From the NCBI GenBank assembly GCA_963816775.1, contig CAWFLX010000018.1, positions 62,001 to 126,000 of the forward strand: 64,000 nucleotides of DNA. Direction: 5' to 3'. This document shows, one piece after another, positions 49,518 to 57,947 of the stretch (within the stretch, counting starts at the first letter, position 1; each line of letters opens with the position of its first letter). The stretch is from JAFAXD01 sp963816775 (GTDB lineage: Bacteria > Pseudomonadota > Alphaproteobacteria > Rhizobiales > Xanthobacteraceae). Under the pieces are notes generated by a model. It did not search any database, was not told where the DNA came from, and saw only the letters and a list, made by a program, of their open reading frames with translations. The translations under genes were made by a program, and so were the position numbers.

Positions 49518-50303
49518 CTACCCCCGGAGCGCGATCATCTGCCCGCCGTCCACCACGACCGTCGCGCCGGTGATGTAGGCGCCGGCCTCGGACGCGAGCA
49601 GCAACAGCGTGCCGTCGAGATCGCCGTCGCGCCCGAAGCGGCCGACCGGGATATCACGGGTGAGCTTTGAGCCCGCCTCACTCGTCAGATAGTCGCGGTT
49701 GATCTCGGTGACGAACCAGCCCGGCGCGATCGCGTTCACGCGCACGCCTTTGAAGGCAAGCTCGAGCGCCAGCGCCTTGGTCATTTGAACGACTCCGGCC
49801 TTGGCGATGGCGTAGGCCGCGGTGCCTTTGGCAACGCCGAAGCCAAGCACCGAGGCGGTGTTGACGATCGAGCCGCGGCTGCCGGCGGCCAGCATCCGGC
49901 GCGCCCCCTCCTGCGCCCAGAAGAACACCGCATCGAGATTGGTGCCGATGACGCGTCGATAGCCCTCCTCGGTAAGCTCGAGTGCGCGATCGGAATGAGC
50001 GACACCGGCGTTGTTGACCAGAATGGTGACTGTCCCGAACGCCGCCTCCGCGGCGCCGAACGCCCGCATCATGGCGGCGCGGTCGGTGACATCGGCCTCG
50101 ATCGCGACCGCGCTTCCGCCCGCGGTCGCGATGCGGGCAACCGCTTCCCGCAAACGCTCGGCGCGCCGCGCCACCAGCACGACCGAGGCGCCGTTGGCGG
50201 CCAGCACGTCGGCGAAGCGCGCGCCGAGCCCGCTGGAAGCGCCGGTGACCAGCGCGACGCGGCCATCAAGCTTGAACAGATCGGCGGCTTTCATGTTGTC
50301 CAT
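49518..50303 (-). CDS. SDR family oxidoreductase
   Basis: A 261-residue classical short-chain dehydrogenase: cofactor motif TGASSGLG, NNAG, catalytic Ser in NTASVLG, the YxxxK pair in AAYAIAKAGV, and APGWFVTEI. NAD(P)-dependent; substrate unknown. The start is ATG 50303 or ATG 50294. Palindromic element A begins three bases upstream of the first, so translation signals must lie in the repeat, where GGGA is present eight bases before the ATG. Confidence 0.9.
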   Translation of the reverse strand: MDNMKAADLFKLDGRVALVTGASSGLGARFADVLAANGASVVLVARRAERLREAVARIATAGGSAVAIEADVTDRAAMMRAFGAAEAAFGTVTILVNNAGVAHSDRALELTEEGYRRVIGTNLDAVFFWAQEGARRMLAAGSRGSIVNTASVLGFGVAKGTAAYAIAKAGVVQMTKALALELAFKGVRVNAIAPGWFVTEINRDYLTSEAGSKLTRDIPVGRFGRDGDLDGTLLLLASEAGAYITGATVVVDGGQMIALRG

Positions 50304-50305
50304 GA

Positions 50306-50381
50306 CTAGTGTCCCAATTCCGAAGTTCGCCACATCCTGCCGCGCGCTCAAACGCGAACTTCGGAATCGAAAGGACACTAG
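50306..50381. repeat. palindromic element A, copy 2 (76 bp)
   Basis: CTAG-bounded inverted repeat of the same length as copy 1. Its arms read CTAGTGTCC..ATTCCGAAGTTCG on the left with the complement on the right. Arm positions that differ from copy 1 (CTAGTGC to CTAGTGT, GTTTCC to ATTCC) changed on both sides, preserving pairing. Confidence 0.9.
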
Positions 50382-50394
50382 CAAATCTATAATT

Positions 50395-50472
50395 CTAGTG
50401 CGGTCTCGGATTTGAAGTTCCTATGAAGAGCTTGCCGCAAGAATGATAGGAACTTCAAATCCACCGCACTAG
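50395..50472. repeat. palindromic element B, copy 2 (78 bp)
   Basis: Thirteen bases after element A, as in copy 1. Arms CTAGTGCGGT and GATTTGAAGTTCCTAT pair with the other side; relative to copy 1 the CCTG/CAGG pair became CCTAT/ATAGG and GCCGC/GCGGC became GCGGT/ACCGC. The loop again contains GAGCTTGC. Confidence 0.9.
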
Positions 50473-50502
50473 TCCTGCCCTGCGAATTTGTTGTGACATG
50501 CG

Positions 50503-51906
50503 CTAGCTCCCATAAAGCGCGTGCGGCAGCCAGGTCGCAAGCCCCGGCGCAAACCAGAGCACCAGCAGCGCCAGGAACTGAATGAGCACAAACGGAATGA
50601 CACCGATGTAGATGTCGGCGGTGGTGATCTCCGGTGGCGCCACCCCGCGCAGATAGAACAGCGTCGGCCCGAGCGGCGGGTGCAGGTACGACGTCTGCAG
50701 GTTGAGTGCCATCATGACGCCGAGCCACACCGGATCGATGCCGGGCATGGTCAGCAGCGCCGGCGCGACGATCGGTACCACCACGAAAATGATCTCGAAC
50801 GCATCCATCACGAAGCCGAGCAGGAACATCGCCACCATCACGGCGAGAACCGCGCCGCCGGTGCCGCCGGGCAAGTCGCTGAGCGCGCGGCGCACCATGT
50901 CGTCACCGCCGAGCCCGCGGAACACCAGGCTGAACAGCGTCGCCCCGATCAGGATCACGAAAATCATGCTGGTGATCTGGGCGGTGCGGTAGACGACCGG
51001 CACCAACACCTCGGCCGCAAACGCGCGCAGACCGGACCGGCGCGCCGCGAGCAGCATCGCCCCGACCGCCCCGATCGAGGCCGATTCGGTCGGCGTCGCG
51101 ATCCCGCCCAAGATCGATCCGAGCACCACCAGGATCAGCGCAAGCGGCGCGACCAGCGCGGCGAGCAGATGGCGGGCGAGCGCGGCGCCACGCGGGGCCG
51201 CAAGGTCGGGCGGGATCGGCGGCGAGGACTTCGGCCACAACGTTGCGTGCGCCATCAGATAGATGAGGTAGAGCAGCACAAGCCCGAGCGCCGGAACAAT
51301 CGCACCGGCGAAGAGATCGCTCACCGTGACCGGCAGCGGCGCAAACGAACCTTTGGCGAGCTGCGCCGCCGCAAACGCGTTGCTGATCTGATCGCCGAGC
51401 AGGATCAGCACCGTCGCAGGGGGAAAAATCTGCGCCAGCGTCCCGGTTGCCGCCACCGTCCCGGCCGCCAACCGCGGGGCGTAGCCGTGGCGCAGCATCG
51501 TCGGCAGCACGATCAGGCCCATGGTGACGACGGTCGCGCCCACGATCCCTTTGGCGGCGGCGAGCAGGACGCCCACGAGCACGACCGCGATCGCAAGCCC
51601 CCCGGCGCGCGCGCCGAACAGCCGGCCCATGGTTTCCAACAAGTCCTCGGCTAGGCCTGAGCGTTCGAGCATCACGCCCATGAACACGAACAGCGGGATC
51701 GCAATCAGCACCTCGTTGGACATGACGCCGAACACACGGGCCGGCAGCGCGCCCAGCAGCGCCAAATCCATCACGCCCGACCAGTGACCGGCGAACGCGA
51801 AGCCGAGCGCGACACCGCCGAGCGTCAGCGCCACCGGATAGCCCGCCATCAACAGGGCGCACAGCACGACCACCATCGCGATGGCGAGTAGTTCGGAAGG
51901 CCCCAT
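50503..51906 (-). CDS. TRAP transporter large permease (DctM-like)
   Basis: A 467-residue, about 12-helix membrane protein: MSNEVLIAIPLFVFMGVMLE, GIVGATVVTMGLIVLPTML, GTLAQIFPPATVLILLG, GGIATPTESASIGAVGA and the C-terminal LNLQTSYLHPPLGPTLFYL. It transports carboxylates with Na+ or H+ coupling. The ATG overlaps the stop of the small subunit by one base. A DctP binding protein is not encoded nearby. Confidence 0.95.
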   Translation of the reverse strand: MGPSELLAIAMVVVLCALLMAGYPVALTLGGVALGFAFAGHWSGVMDLALLGALPARVFGVMSNEVLIAIPLFVFMGVMLERSGLAEDLLETMGRLFGARAGGLAIAVVLVGVLLAAAKGIVGATVVTMGLIVLPTMLRHGYAPRLAAGTVAATGTLAQIFPPATVLILLGDQISNAFAAAQLAKGSFAPLPVTVSDLFAGAIVPALGLVLLYLIYLMAHATLWPKSSPPIPPDLAAPRGAALARHLLAALVAPLALILVVLGSILGGIATPTESASIGAVGAMLLAARRSGLRAFAAEVLVPVVYRTAQITSMIFVILIGATLFSLVFRGLGGDDMVRRALSDLPGGTGGAVLAVMVAMFLLGFVMDAFEIIFVVVPIVAPALLTMPGIDPVWLGVMMALNLQTSYLHPPLGPTLFYLRGVAPPEITTADIYIGVIPFVLIQFLALLVLWFAPGLATWLPHALYGS

Positions 51907-52418
51907 CAGCGCGGCTCGTCGGCGAGCGTCAGCCCCGCGCGGATTGCAAGCGAAGCGCCTTGCAGCAGCATCAGCGCCGCGAACCCCGGGATCAGCGTCT
52001 TGAGCACGAACACCAACGGCAGGCCGCTGGTTTCGCGCGAACGCTCCAGGATCGCCCACGAGCGCGCGACATAGGGGAGCGAAAGAAACAGCAGCGCGGC
52101 CATGAAGGGCAGCAGGAAAAATGCCGTGCCGAGAAGATCAACCCACGCTTTATGCCGCGCCGACGTGCGCGCGTAGAAGATGTCGACCCGCACGTGCCCG
52201 CCGGCGGCAAGCGTCCAGGCTGCGGCCAGCATGAACAGCGCCGCGTGCGCATAGACCACGGTTTCCTGCAACCAGATCGAGCCGATCCCGAAGCCGTAGC
52301 GCAACAGCACCACGGTGAACTCGACCAGAACCACCACCAGCACGCCCCACGCCGCAATACGGCCAATCACCGCGATGATCCGGTCGATGCAGTCGGCAAT
52401 GGCGGCGAGGCGTGGCAT
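51906..52418 (-). CDS. TRAP transporter small permease (DctQ-like)
   Basis: A 170-residue four-helix subunit: WGVLVVVLVEFTVVLLRYGF, SIWLQETVVYAHAALFMLA (the LQE and HVRVDIFY motifs typical of DctQ) and the final hydrophobic segment. It pairs with the large permease, which it precedes with a TGATG overlap. Confidence 0.93.
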   Translation of the reverse strand: MPRLAAIADCIDRIIAVIGRIAAWGVLVVVLVEFTVVLLRYGFGIGSIWLQETVVYAHAALFMLAAAWTLAAGGHVRVDIFYARTSARHKAWVDLLGTAFFLLPFMAALLFLSLPYVARSWAILERSRETSGLPLVFVLKTLIPGFAALMLLQGASLAIRAGLTLADEPR

Positions 52419-52486
52419 GCCCGCAACATTAGCTCTTTTGCAGATGCGGCGGATGTCTATATGTTGCCGGCAACCGGAGTTCCCCC

Positions 52487-53518
52487 ATGTCCGAAGCCGC
52501 GTCCGACAAGATCCCCGTTACCGTGCTCACCGGCTATCTCGGCGCCGGCAAGACCACGCTGCTCAACCGCATCCTGTCGGAACCGCACGGCAAGAAGTAC
52601 GCCGTCATCGTCAACGAGTTCGGCGAGATCGGCATCGACAACGAGCTCGTCGTCGGTGCCGACGAGGAAGTATTCGAAATGAACAACGGCTGCATCTGCT
52701 GCACCGTGCGCGGCGACCTGATCCGCATCATTGACGGACTGATGCGCCGCAAGGGCAAGTTCGACGCAATCATCGTCGAAACCACCGGCCTCGCCGATCC
52801 GGCGCCGGTTGCGCAGACGTTCTTCGTGGACGAGGCGGTCGGCGCCAAGACCAAGCTCGATGCAGTCGTAACGGTCGCGGATGCCAAATGGCTCAAGGAT
52901 CGGCTGCGTGACGCACCGGAAGCCAAGAACCAGATCGCGTTCGCCGACGTGATCCTGATCAACAAGACCGATCTCGTTGCCGACGCCGATCTGCGCGAAG
53001 TCGAGGCCCGCATCCGCGGGCTCAACCCCTACGCGACCATCCATCGAACCGAGCGCTGCGCGGTGCCGCTGCCCGAGGTGCTCGGCCGTGGCGCGTTCGA
53101 CCTCGACCGCATTCTCGATATCGAGCCGCAGTTCCTGGAGCGCGATGACGATCATGATCACCATCATGATCATGGCGATGGGCATCACCACGAGCACGGC
53201 GGCCTCAAGCACTATCACGACGAGGAGATGCAGTCGCTCGCGCTCAAGTCCGACAAGCCGCTCAACCCCGACAAGTTCTTGCCGTGGATGCAGGAGCTGG
53301 TCGCCAAGGAAGGGCCGAACATCCTGCGCTGCAAGGGCATCCTGGCGTTCAAGGACGATCCCGACCAATTCGTGCTGCAAGGCGTGCACATGATGCTCGA
53401 TGGCAACCACCAGCGGCCGTGGAAAAACGGCGAAGCGCGCGAAAGCCGGCTGGTGTTCATCGGCCGCAACCTGCCGGAGGAGACGATCCGGCAGGGCTTT
53501 GAAGGATGCCTGGCTTGA
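52487..53518 (+). CDS. CobW/COG0523 family GTP-binding protein (putative zinc chaperone)
   Basis: A 343-residue metallochaperone GTPase: Walker A GYLGAGKTT, the metal-site GCICC motif, ETTGLADP, NKTD and the C-terminal CobW_C domain. Between the domains a histidine/aspartate-rich stretch (DDDHDHHHDHGDGHHHEHGG) could buffer Zn. Family members deliver zinc (or cobalt) to client enzymes, often under zinc starvation. No Zur-box palindrome was visible in the short upstream region. GGAG precedes ATG 52487. Confidence 0.92.
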   Translation: MSEAASDKIPVTVLTGYLGAGKTTLLNRILSEPHGKKYAVIVNEFGEIGIDNELVVGADEEVFEMNNGCICCTVRGDLIRIIDGLMRRKGKFDAIIVETTGLADPAPVAQTFFVDEAVGAKTKLDAVVTVADAKWLKDRLRDAPEAKNQIAFADVILINKTDLVADADLREVEARIRGLNPYATIHRTERCAVPLPEVLGRGAFDLDRILDIEPQFLERDDDHDHHHDHGDGHHHEHGGLKHYHDEEMQSLALKSDKPLNPDKFLPWMQELVAKEGPNILRCKGILAFKDDPDQFVLQGVHMMLDGNHQRPWKNGEARESRLVFIGRNLPEETIRQGFEGCLA

Positions 53519-53537
53519 TCGCAGGCGGGTCAACGCC

Positions 53538-54545
53538 GTGACCGACACCCGTCCCGCAACGCCCTCGATCGCCGAGCGCACGCGGCGCGTCGACGCCGGC
53601 GGCGCGGTGGTCGCGGCGCATTTCCTCGGCGATGTGGCGGCATTCGCGCTCGGGGACGAGACGCTCCTGCTCGTGCCTCCCGATGGCGAAGAGCGCCGCA
53701 TCGTCGCGCACGGCGGTGCGATCCTCGCCTCCGCTTGCGATGACGCCCGCGTCGTGACCGGCGGGGACGACGGCAAGGTCATGGCGACCGGCCGTGACGG
53801 CGCGAGCACCGTCATTGCGACCGACCCGAAACGGCGCTGGATCGATCATGTCGCGCTCGGGCCGGACGGCGCGGTGGCGTGGTCGGCCGGCAAGCAGGCG
53901 TTCGTGCGCACCGGCAAGGGCGACATGCGCGAGTTCGAAGCGCCGTCGAGTGTCGGCGGCCTGGCGTTTGCCCCGAAGGGATTTCGCCTTGCCGTCAGTC
54001 ACTACAACGGCGCGACGCTCTGGTTTCCGAACGCCCCCAACGCCACGCCGGAGTTTCTCGCCTGGAAGGGATCGCACCTCGCGGTGACGTTCAGTCCCGA
54101 CGGGCGCTTCCTGGTGACCGCCATGCAGGAGCCTACATTGCACGGCTGGCGAGTCGTCGACGGCCGGCACATGCGGATGGCGGGCTACGCAGCCAAAGTG
54201 CGCGCGCTCTCCTGGAGCACGGGCGGCAAGTGGCTTGCGAGCTCAGGCTCCGACCAGCTCGTGCTGTGGCCGTTCGCCGGCAAAGACGGGCCGATGGGCA
54301 AGGAGCCGCGCCTGCTGGCGCCGACGGACAAGCGTGTGGTCGCGGTCGCGTGCCATCCGACCCAGGATGTCGTCGCGGTCGGCTACGAGAACGGCCTCGT
54401 GCTGCTGGTGCGGATCGACGACGGTGCGGAGATCGTCGCCAGCAAGCCGGGCGGCGCCGCGGCGTCGGCGCTCGCCTGGAACGCGGCCGGCGCGAACTTG
54501 GCGTTCGGCTGCGACGACGGACAGGCCGGCGTTCTAAAGCTTTAG
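53538..54545 (+). CDS. WD40 repeat protein
   Basis: A 335-residue beta-propeller protein with six or seven degenerate WD-like blades, for example VAHGGAILASACDDARVVTG, LAVTFSPDGRFLVTAMQ and VRALSWSTGGKWLASSGSDQ. It begins at GTG 53538, 19 bp after the CobW gene, and has no signal peptide. The CobW + WD40 pair is a recurrent neighbourhood in alphaproteobacteria; a scaffold or client role is inferred only from linkage. Confidence 0.82.
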   Translation: MTDTRPATPSIAERTRRVDAGGAVVAAHFLGDVAAFALGDETLLLVPPDGEERRIVAHGGAILASACDDARVVTGGDDGKVMATGRDGASTVIATDPKRRWIDHVALGPDGAVAWSAGKQAFVRTGKGDMREFEAPSSVGGLAFAPKGFRLAVSHYNGATLWFPNAPNATPEFLAWKGSHLAVTFSPDGRFLVTAMQEPTLHGWRVVDGRHMRMAGYAAKVRALSWSTGGKWLASSGSDQLVLWPFAGKDGPMGKEPRLLAPTDKRVVAVACHPTQDVVAVGYENGLVLLVRIDDGAEIVASKPGGAAASALAWNAAGANLAFGCDDGQAGVLKL

Positions 54546-55453
54546 CGCCTTATCCCCTGGTCGGCGCTGGCAACCGGCGTCTTCGGCAAGCTCGCTGTTG
54601 TCGGGGCAAAGACCATGCGCGGCACGACCAGGTCCTTCGCGGAACCGATCGGCTCATCCAACACAAGCTTGTTGAGCTGCGCGACCACCCAGGTCGGAAC
54701 CCCGTAGCGCTCGGCCACCGTCTCGGGCGTATCTCCGACCCCGGCGCGGATGTGCATGCCGCTGTCCCAGACCTCGATGCGCGCACCCTGCGGAACCCGG
54801 TATTCGATCGGCACGCCCGCCTCGCGCGGCGGTGAACCAAAGCTGACGGCCTCCAGAAACTTCGGGATCACGGCATGGTGGAGGGCGAGCATCTTGTCGA
54901 TCGTGATGTGGCTCATCTCGTAGCGCTCGGCGAGATTCACGGTGGCGTACTCGCCATGAAAGGCCCGTGACGGGCGGGCGGCGCCGCCGCCGAGCGAATT
55001 GGTGGACTGGTAAAGGTTGATGAAGCGCTCGACGTTGGGCGGCACTTTGCCGACGACGCGCGTGGGGTCGAACGCGACCGCGAGCGCGACCGGCACATGC
55101 GCCGAGTGCAGCCGCCAGGCCATGGCGATCAGTCCGTCGCCGCCGCGCGAATGACCGACCAGCAGGATGCGGGTGCGATCGGGCGCGGCCCGATAGCGAG
55201 CGATAGCGTCATCAGCAAGCGCGATCCAGTTTTCCCAGTTGTAGACGCCGGCTGTCAGCCCGCGGCTGTTGAGCTCGGCGGCGAGGTAATCCATCCCGGT
55301 GGAAAAGAAGATGCCGAGGTCGCCGCGCAACACGTAGACCCGGCCGTCGAGTTGTTCGGCTGGAGAGCCGGTGATTGATTGCGCCTCGACCTGCGAGAGG
55401 CTGCTCCCTGCAGCCATTGCCAACAACACAGCCGCGAAAACCCGTTGCCACAC
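54542..55453 (-). CDS. exported alpha/beta hydrolase with C-terminal LysM domain
   Basis: A 303-residue protein with a signal peptide (GSSLSQVEA|QS), a compact hydrolase domain with nucleophile motif GHSRGG near residue 102, and a LysM domain at about residues 235-285 (AGVGDTPETVAERYGVPTWV). LysM binds peptidoglycan, so this is probably a wall-associated esterase or lipase. GTG 55453 has AGGAG seven bases upstream. Its stop overlaps the convergent WD40 stop. Confidence 0.82.
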   Translation of the reverse strand: MWQRVFAAVLLAMAAGSSLSQVEAQSITGSPAEQLDGRVYVLRGDLGIFFSTGMDYLAAELNSRGLTAGVYNWENWIALADDAIARYRAAPDRTRILLVGHSRGGDGLIAMAWRLHSAHVPVALAVAFDPTRVVGKVPPNVERFINLYQSTNSLGGGAARPSRAFHGEYATVNLAERYEMSHITIDKMLALHHAVIPKFLEAVSFGSPPREAGVPIEYRVPQGARIEVWDSGMHIRAGVGDTPETVAERYGVPTWVVAQLNKLVLDEPIGSAKDLVVPRMVFAPTTASLPKTPVASADQGIRR

Positions 55454-55586
55454 GTCACAGCTCCTGTGGTACGCACGCTACAGGTCGCGACATTAGGGAG
55501 AGATGGTTAAGAAAACTTCGCCCGATTGCGCACGGCCAATGGCACATGCGGGCGGATTCGTGACGGCGCGGTGGCGTGCCGGCGTC

Positions 55587-55671
55587 GTAGGATGGGTTGA
55601 GCGCCAGCGAAACCCATCATCGTGTCGAGCAGCGATGGGTTTCGGCGCGTGGCGCCTCAACCCATCCTACA
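55587..55671. repeat. REP-like palindrome GTAGGATGGGTTGAG
   Basis: GTAGGATGGGTTGAGCG at the left is mirrored by CTCAACCCATCCTAC at the right, with an internal pair AAACCCATC/GATGGGTTT. It lies in the 248-bp gap between the LysM hydrolase and homospermidine synthase genes. Motifs of this kind are common in Bradyrhizobium-type genomes. Confidence 0.88.
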
Positions 55672-55701
55672 ACCCTCGCAAAACAATGCGCGTGGTTAAC
55701 G

Positions 55702-57132
55702 CTACGCCACCAGCACGTTCTTGAATTGCCACGGGTCGCTGGTGTCGAGCTCTTCGGGGAACAGCACGCCGCGGCCCTTGAGCGGCGTCCAGTCGGTGTA
55801 CTGGCCGATCACCGGTCCAAGATAGGGGCGCTGGACTGTGAGGCAGCGGCGGAAATCCATCTCGTCGGCCTCGACGATGCCGCGGTCGGGATTCTCCAGC
55901 ATCCAGATGATGCCGGCGAGGACTGCCGAGGTGACCTGCAGGCCGGTCGCGTTCTGATAGGGCGCGAGCCGGCGCGTCTCCTCGATCGAGAGCTGGGAGC
56001 CGTACCAGTAGGCGTTCTTGGCGTGGCCGTAGAGCAGCACCCCAAGTTCGTCGATGCCGTCGACGATGTCGTGCTCGGAGAGGATGTGCCAGGTCTTCTG
56101 CGCGGTCCACGCCGCGCCCGCCATCTCGTGCAGCGACAGCACCGCGTCGTCGCACGGATGATACGCGTAGTGACAGGTTGGCCGGTAGACGACCTTGCCG
56201 CCCTCCCGCAGCGTGAAATAGTCGGCAATCGAGATCAACTCGTTGTGCGTCACCAGAAAGCCGTGCTGCGCCCTCGGGGTCGGCGTCCACGAGCGCACGC
56301 GGGTGCCGGCCCCCGGCTGCAGCAGATAGATCGCTGCGCCGCAGCCGAAGTCGTGCTGGCGGCCGTTCGCCGGCAGCGCTTTCTCGTGCGTGCCCCAGCC
56401 GAGCTCGGCGGGCTGCATGCCCTCGGAGACGAAGCCCTCGACCGACCAGGTGTTGACGAACTTCCCGGGCGGCTTGGGATCGCGCGCGCGCTGGGTGTCG
56501 CGCTCGGCGATGTGGATGCCCTTGATCCCGGCGCGCTGCGCGAGCCGCGCCCAGTCCTCGCGCGTCTTCGGCTCGTCGAACTTGAGGCCGGTATCGCGCG
56601 CGACGTCGAGCATTGCCTGCTTGACCATCCAGGACACCATGCCCGGGTTGGCCCCGCAGCAGCTCACCGCGGTGACGCCGCCGCCGCGCCGGCGGCGCAG
56701 ATCGAGCAGAGTTTCGCGCAGCGCGTAGTTCGAGCGTTGCGAGACCGAGCGCTTGGGGTCGGTATAGAGGCCCGGCCACGGCTCGATGACGGTGTCGATG
56801 TAGAACGCGTCGAGATCCTTGGCGAGCTCGATCAGCGCGACCGAGGAGGTGTCGACCGACAGATTGACCACCATGCCGCGGCCCGGCCCCGCCTTGAGCA
56901 GCGGGGTCAGGATCTCACGGTAGTTGTCCTGCGTGATGCCGAGGTGCATGAACCGCAGCTGCCGCTCGTCGAGCAGGTGGTGGTCGGCATCATCGGGCGC
57001 GATCACCACGAACTTCGAACGGTCGAACGCGATGTGGCGCTCGATCAGCGGCAGGGTTCCCTTGCCGATCGAGCCGAAGCCGATCATCACGATGGGCCCG
57101 TCGAAGCGGGCGAGCAGGGCGGCGTCATTCAT
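55702..57132 (-). CDS. hss: homospermidine synthase
   Basis: A 476-residue NAD-dependent enzyme that joins two putrescines into sym-homospermidine, a common rhizobial polyamine. It has the Rossmann motif IGFGSIGKGTLPL, VIAPDDADHH, VSCCGANPGMVSWMVKQA, HNELISIADYF and LGPVIGQYTDW, all diagnostic of Hss. It forms the last gene of a three-gene polyamine unit, 39 bp after the GNAT gene. Confidence 0.95.
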   Translation of the reverse strand: MNDAALLARFDGPIVMIGFGSIGKGTLPLIERHIAFDRSKFVVIAPDDADHHLLDERQLRFMHLGITQDNYREILTPLLKAGPGRGMVVNLSVDTSSVALIELAKDLDAFYIDTVIEPWPGLYTDPKRSVSQRSNYALRETLLDLRRRRGGGVTAVSCCGANPGMVSWMVKQAMLDVARDTGLKFDEPKTREDWARLAQRAGIKGIHIAERDTQRARDPKPPGKFVNTWSVEGFVSEGMQPAELGWGTHEKALPANGRQHDFGCGAAIYLLQPGAGTRVRSWTPTPRAQHGFLVTHNELISIADYFTLREGGKVVYRPTCHYAYHPCDDAVLSLHEMAGAAWTAQKTWHILSEHDIVDGIDELGVLLYGHAKNAYWYGSQLSIEETRRLAPYQNATGLQVTSAVLAGIIWMLENPDRGIVEADEMDFRRCLTVQRPYLGPVIGQYTDWTPLKGRGVLFPEELDTSDPWQFKNVLVA

Positions 57133-57171
57133 TTTGCGGCTACTCCAACCTTAAAAACCAATGCAAATCCA

Positions 57172-57825
57172 TCAAGCCGCGCGCGGCATGACATCACGAT
57201 GACCGGCGTCGGCGCCGGTCCCGGAAAAGGCCTGCCCCGCACTTGATGCGGGGTGGGCACCGGTTTTCCGAACAGGACCTGCGCCGGATTCAAGCGCAGC
57301 GACCAGCCCCTTGAGGTCGGGCTTGGGCGCGGGTTCGCCGGCGGCACCGATCAGGCCGCGCGCGCCCGCGAGCGCACCGGGCTCGAGCTCGAGCGCAAGC
57401 AGGCGCTCGCGCTCGTAGCGGCCCGGCATCCACAGCGCTGAGGTCTTCTCGGCCGCAAAGCCGAACCGGCCGTAGTAGGGCGCATCGCCGACCAGCAGCA
57501 CCGCGCCATGGCCGAGGCGCCGCGCCGCCATGATGGCACGACGCATCAGCTTCGAGCCGATGCCGCGACCGCGGCAATCCGGATGCACCGCGAGCGGCCC
57601 GAGCAGCAGCGCGGCGCGGCCCGCGCCGGCCCACACGTGCCAGAGCCGCACGGTGCCGACCATGCGGCCACGCTCGGAGGCAACAAATGAAAGCTGCTCG
57701 ACCGGCCGGCGCCCTTCGCGCAGCCGCTCGGAGGTCTTGCCGAACCGGGCCGGACCGTATGCGGTGTCGAGCAGCGCCTCGCGCGCAATGACATCGGCAG
57801 GCCGTTCGTTGCGGATCGTGACCAT
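57172..57825 (-). CDS. GNAT family N-acetyltransferase
   Basis: A 217-residue acetyltransferase: N-terminal IRNERPADVIAREALLD, the acetyl-CoA loop HPDCRGRGIGSKLMRRAI and VGDAPYYGRFGF typical of the YhbS-like group. The last ~35 residues are encoded by a palindromic repeat (57222-57270), so the C terminus may have been extended by insertion. Located between ornithine decarboxylase and homospermidine synthase; a polyamine substrate is possible but not shown. AGGAG precedes ATG 57825. Confidence 0.87.
   Translation of the reverse strand: MVTIRNERPADVIAREALLDTAYGPARFGKTSERLREGRRPVEQLSFVASERGRMVGTVRLWHVWAGAGRAALLLGPLAVHPDCRGRGIGSKLMRRAIMAARRLGHGAVLLVGDAPYYGRFGFAAEKTSALWMPGRYERERLLALELEPGALAGARGLIGAAGEPAPKPDLKGLVAALESGAGPVRKTGAHPASSAGQAFSGTGADAGHRDVMPRAA
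57222..57270. repeat. CCCCGCA palindrome inside the GNAT gene
   Basis: CGGAAAA at the left pairs with TTTTCCG at the right, and CCCCGCA pairs with TGCGGGG around ACTTGA (57236-57253). It is translated as part of the GNAT C terminus. Confidence 0.8.
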
Positions 57826-57947
57826 GTCAACTCCTTCCCCGCCGAAGCCAGCGGGCCACGCTGTGCGTGGCGCCGGTGGCGACGGCGCATTCCAAGTTCG
57901 AGGTGATGAGGAAGGGGAGCCGGGCAATCGGCCGGCTCCCGACGAGG

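Noticed and set aside
50521..51654. 377-residue plus-strand frame opposite the TRAP permease
   Set aside because: Very rich in Arg, Asp, His and Gln, as expected for the complement of a hydrophobic protein gene.
52419..52486. Zur operator before the CobW gene
   Set aside because: The 68-bp gap lacks the AT-rich GTTATA-type palindrome expected.
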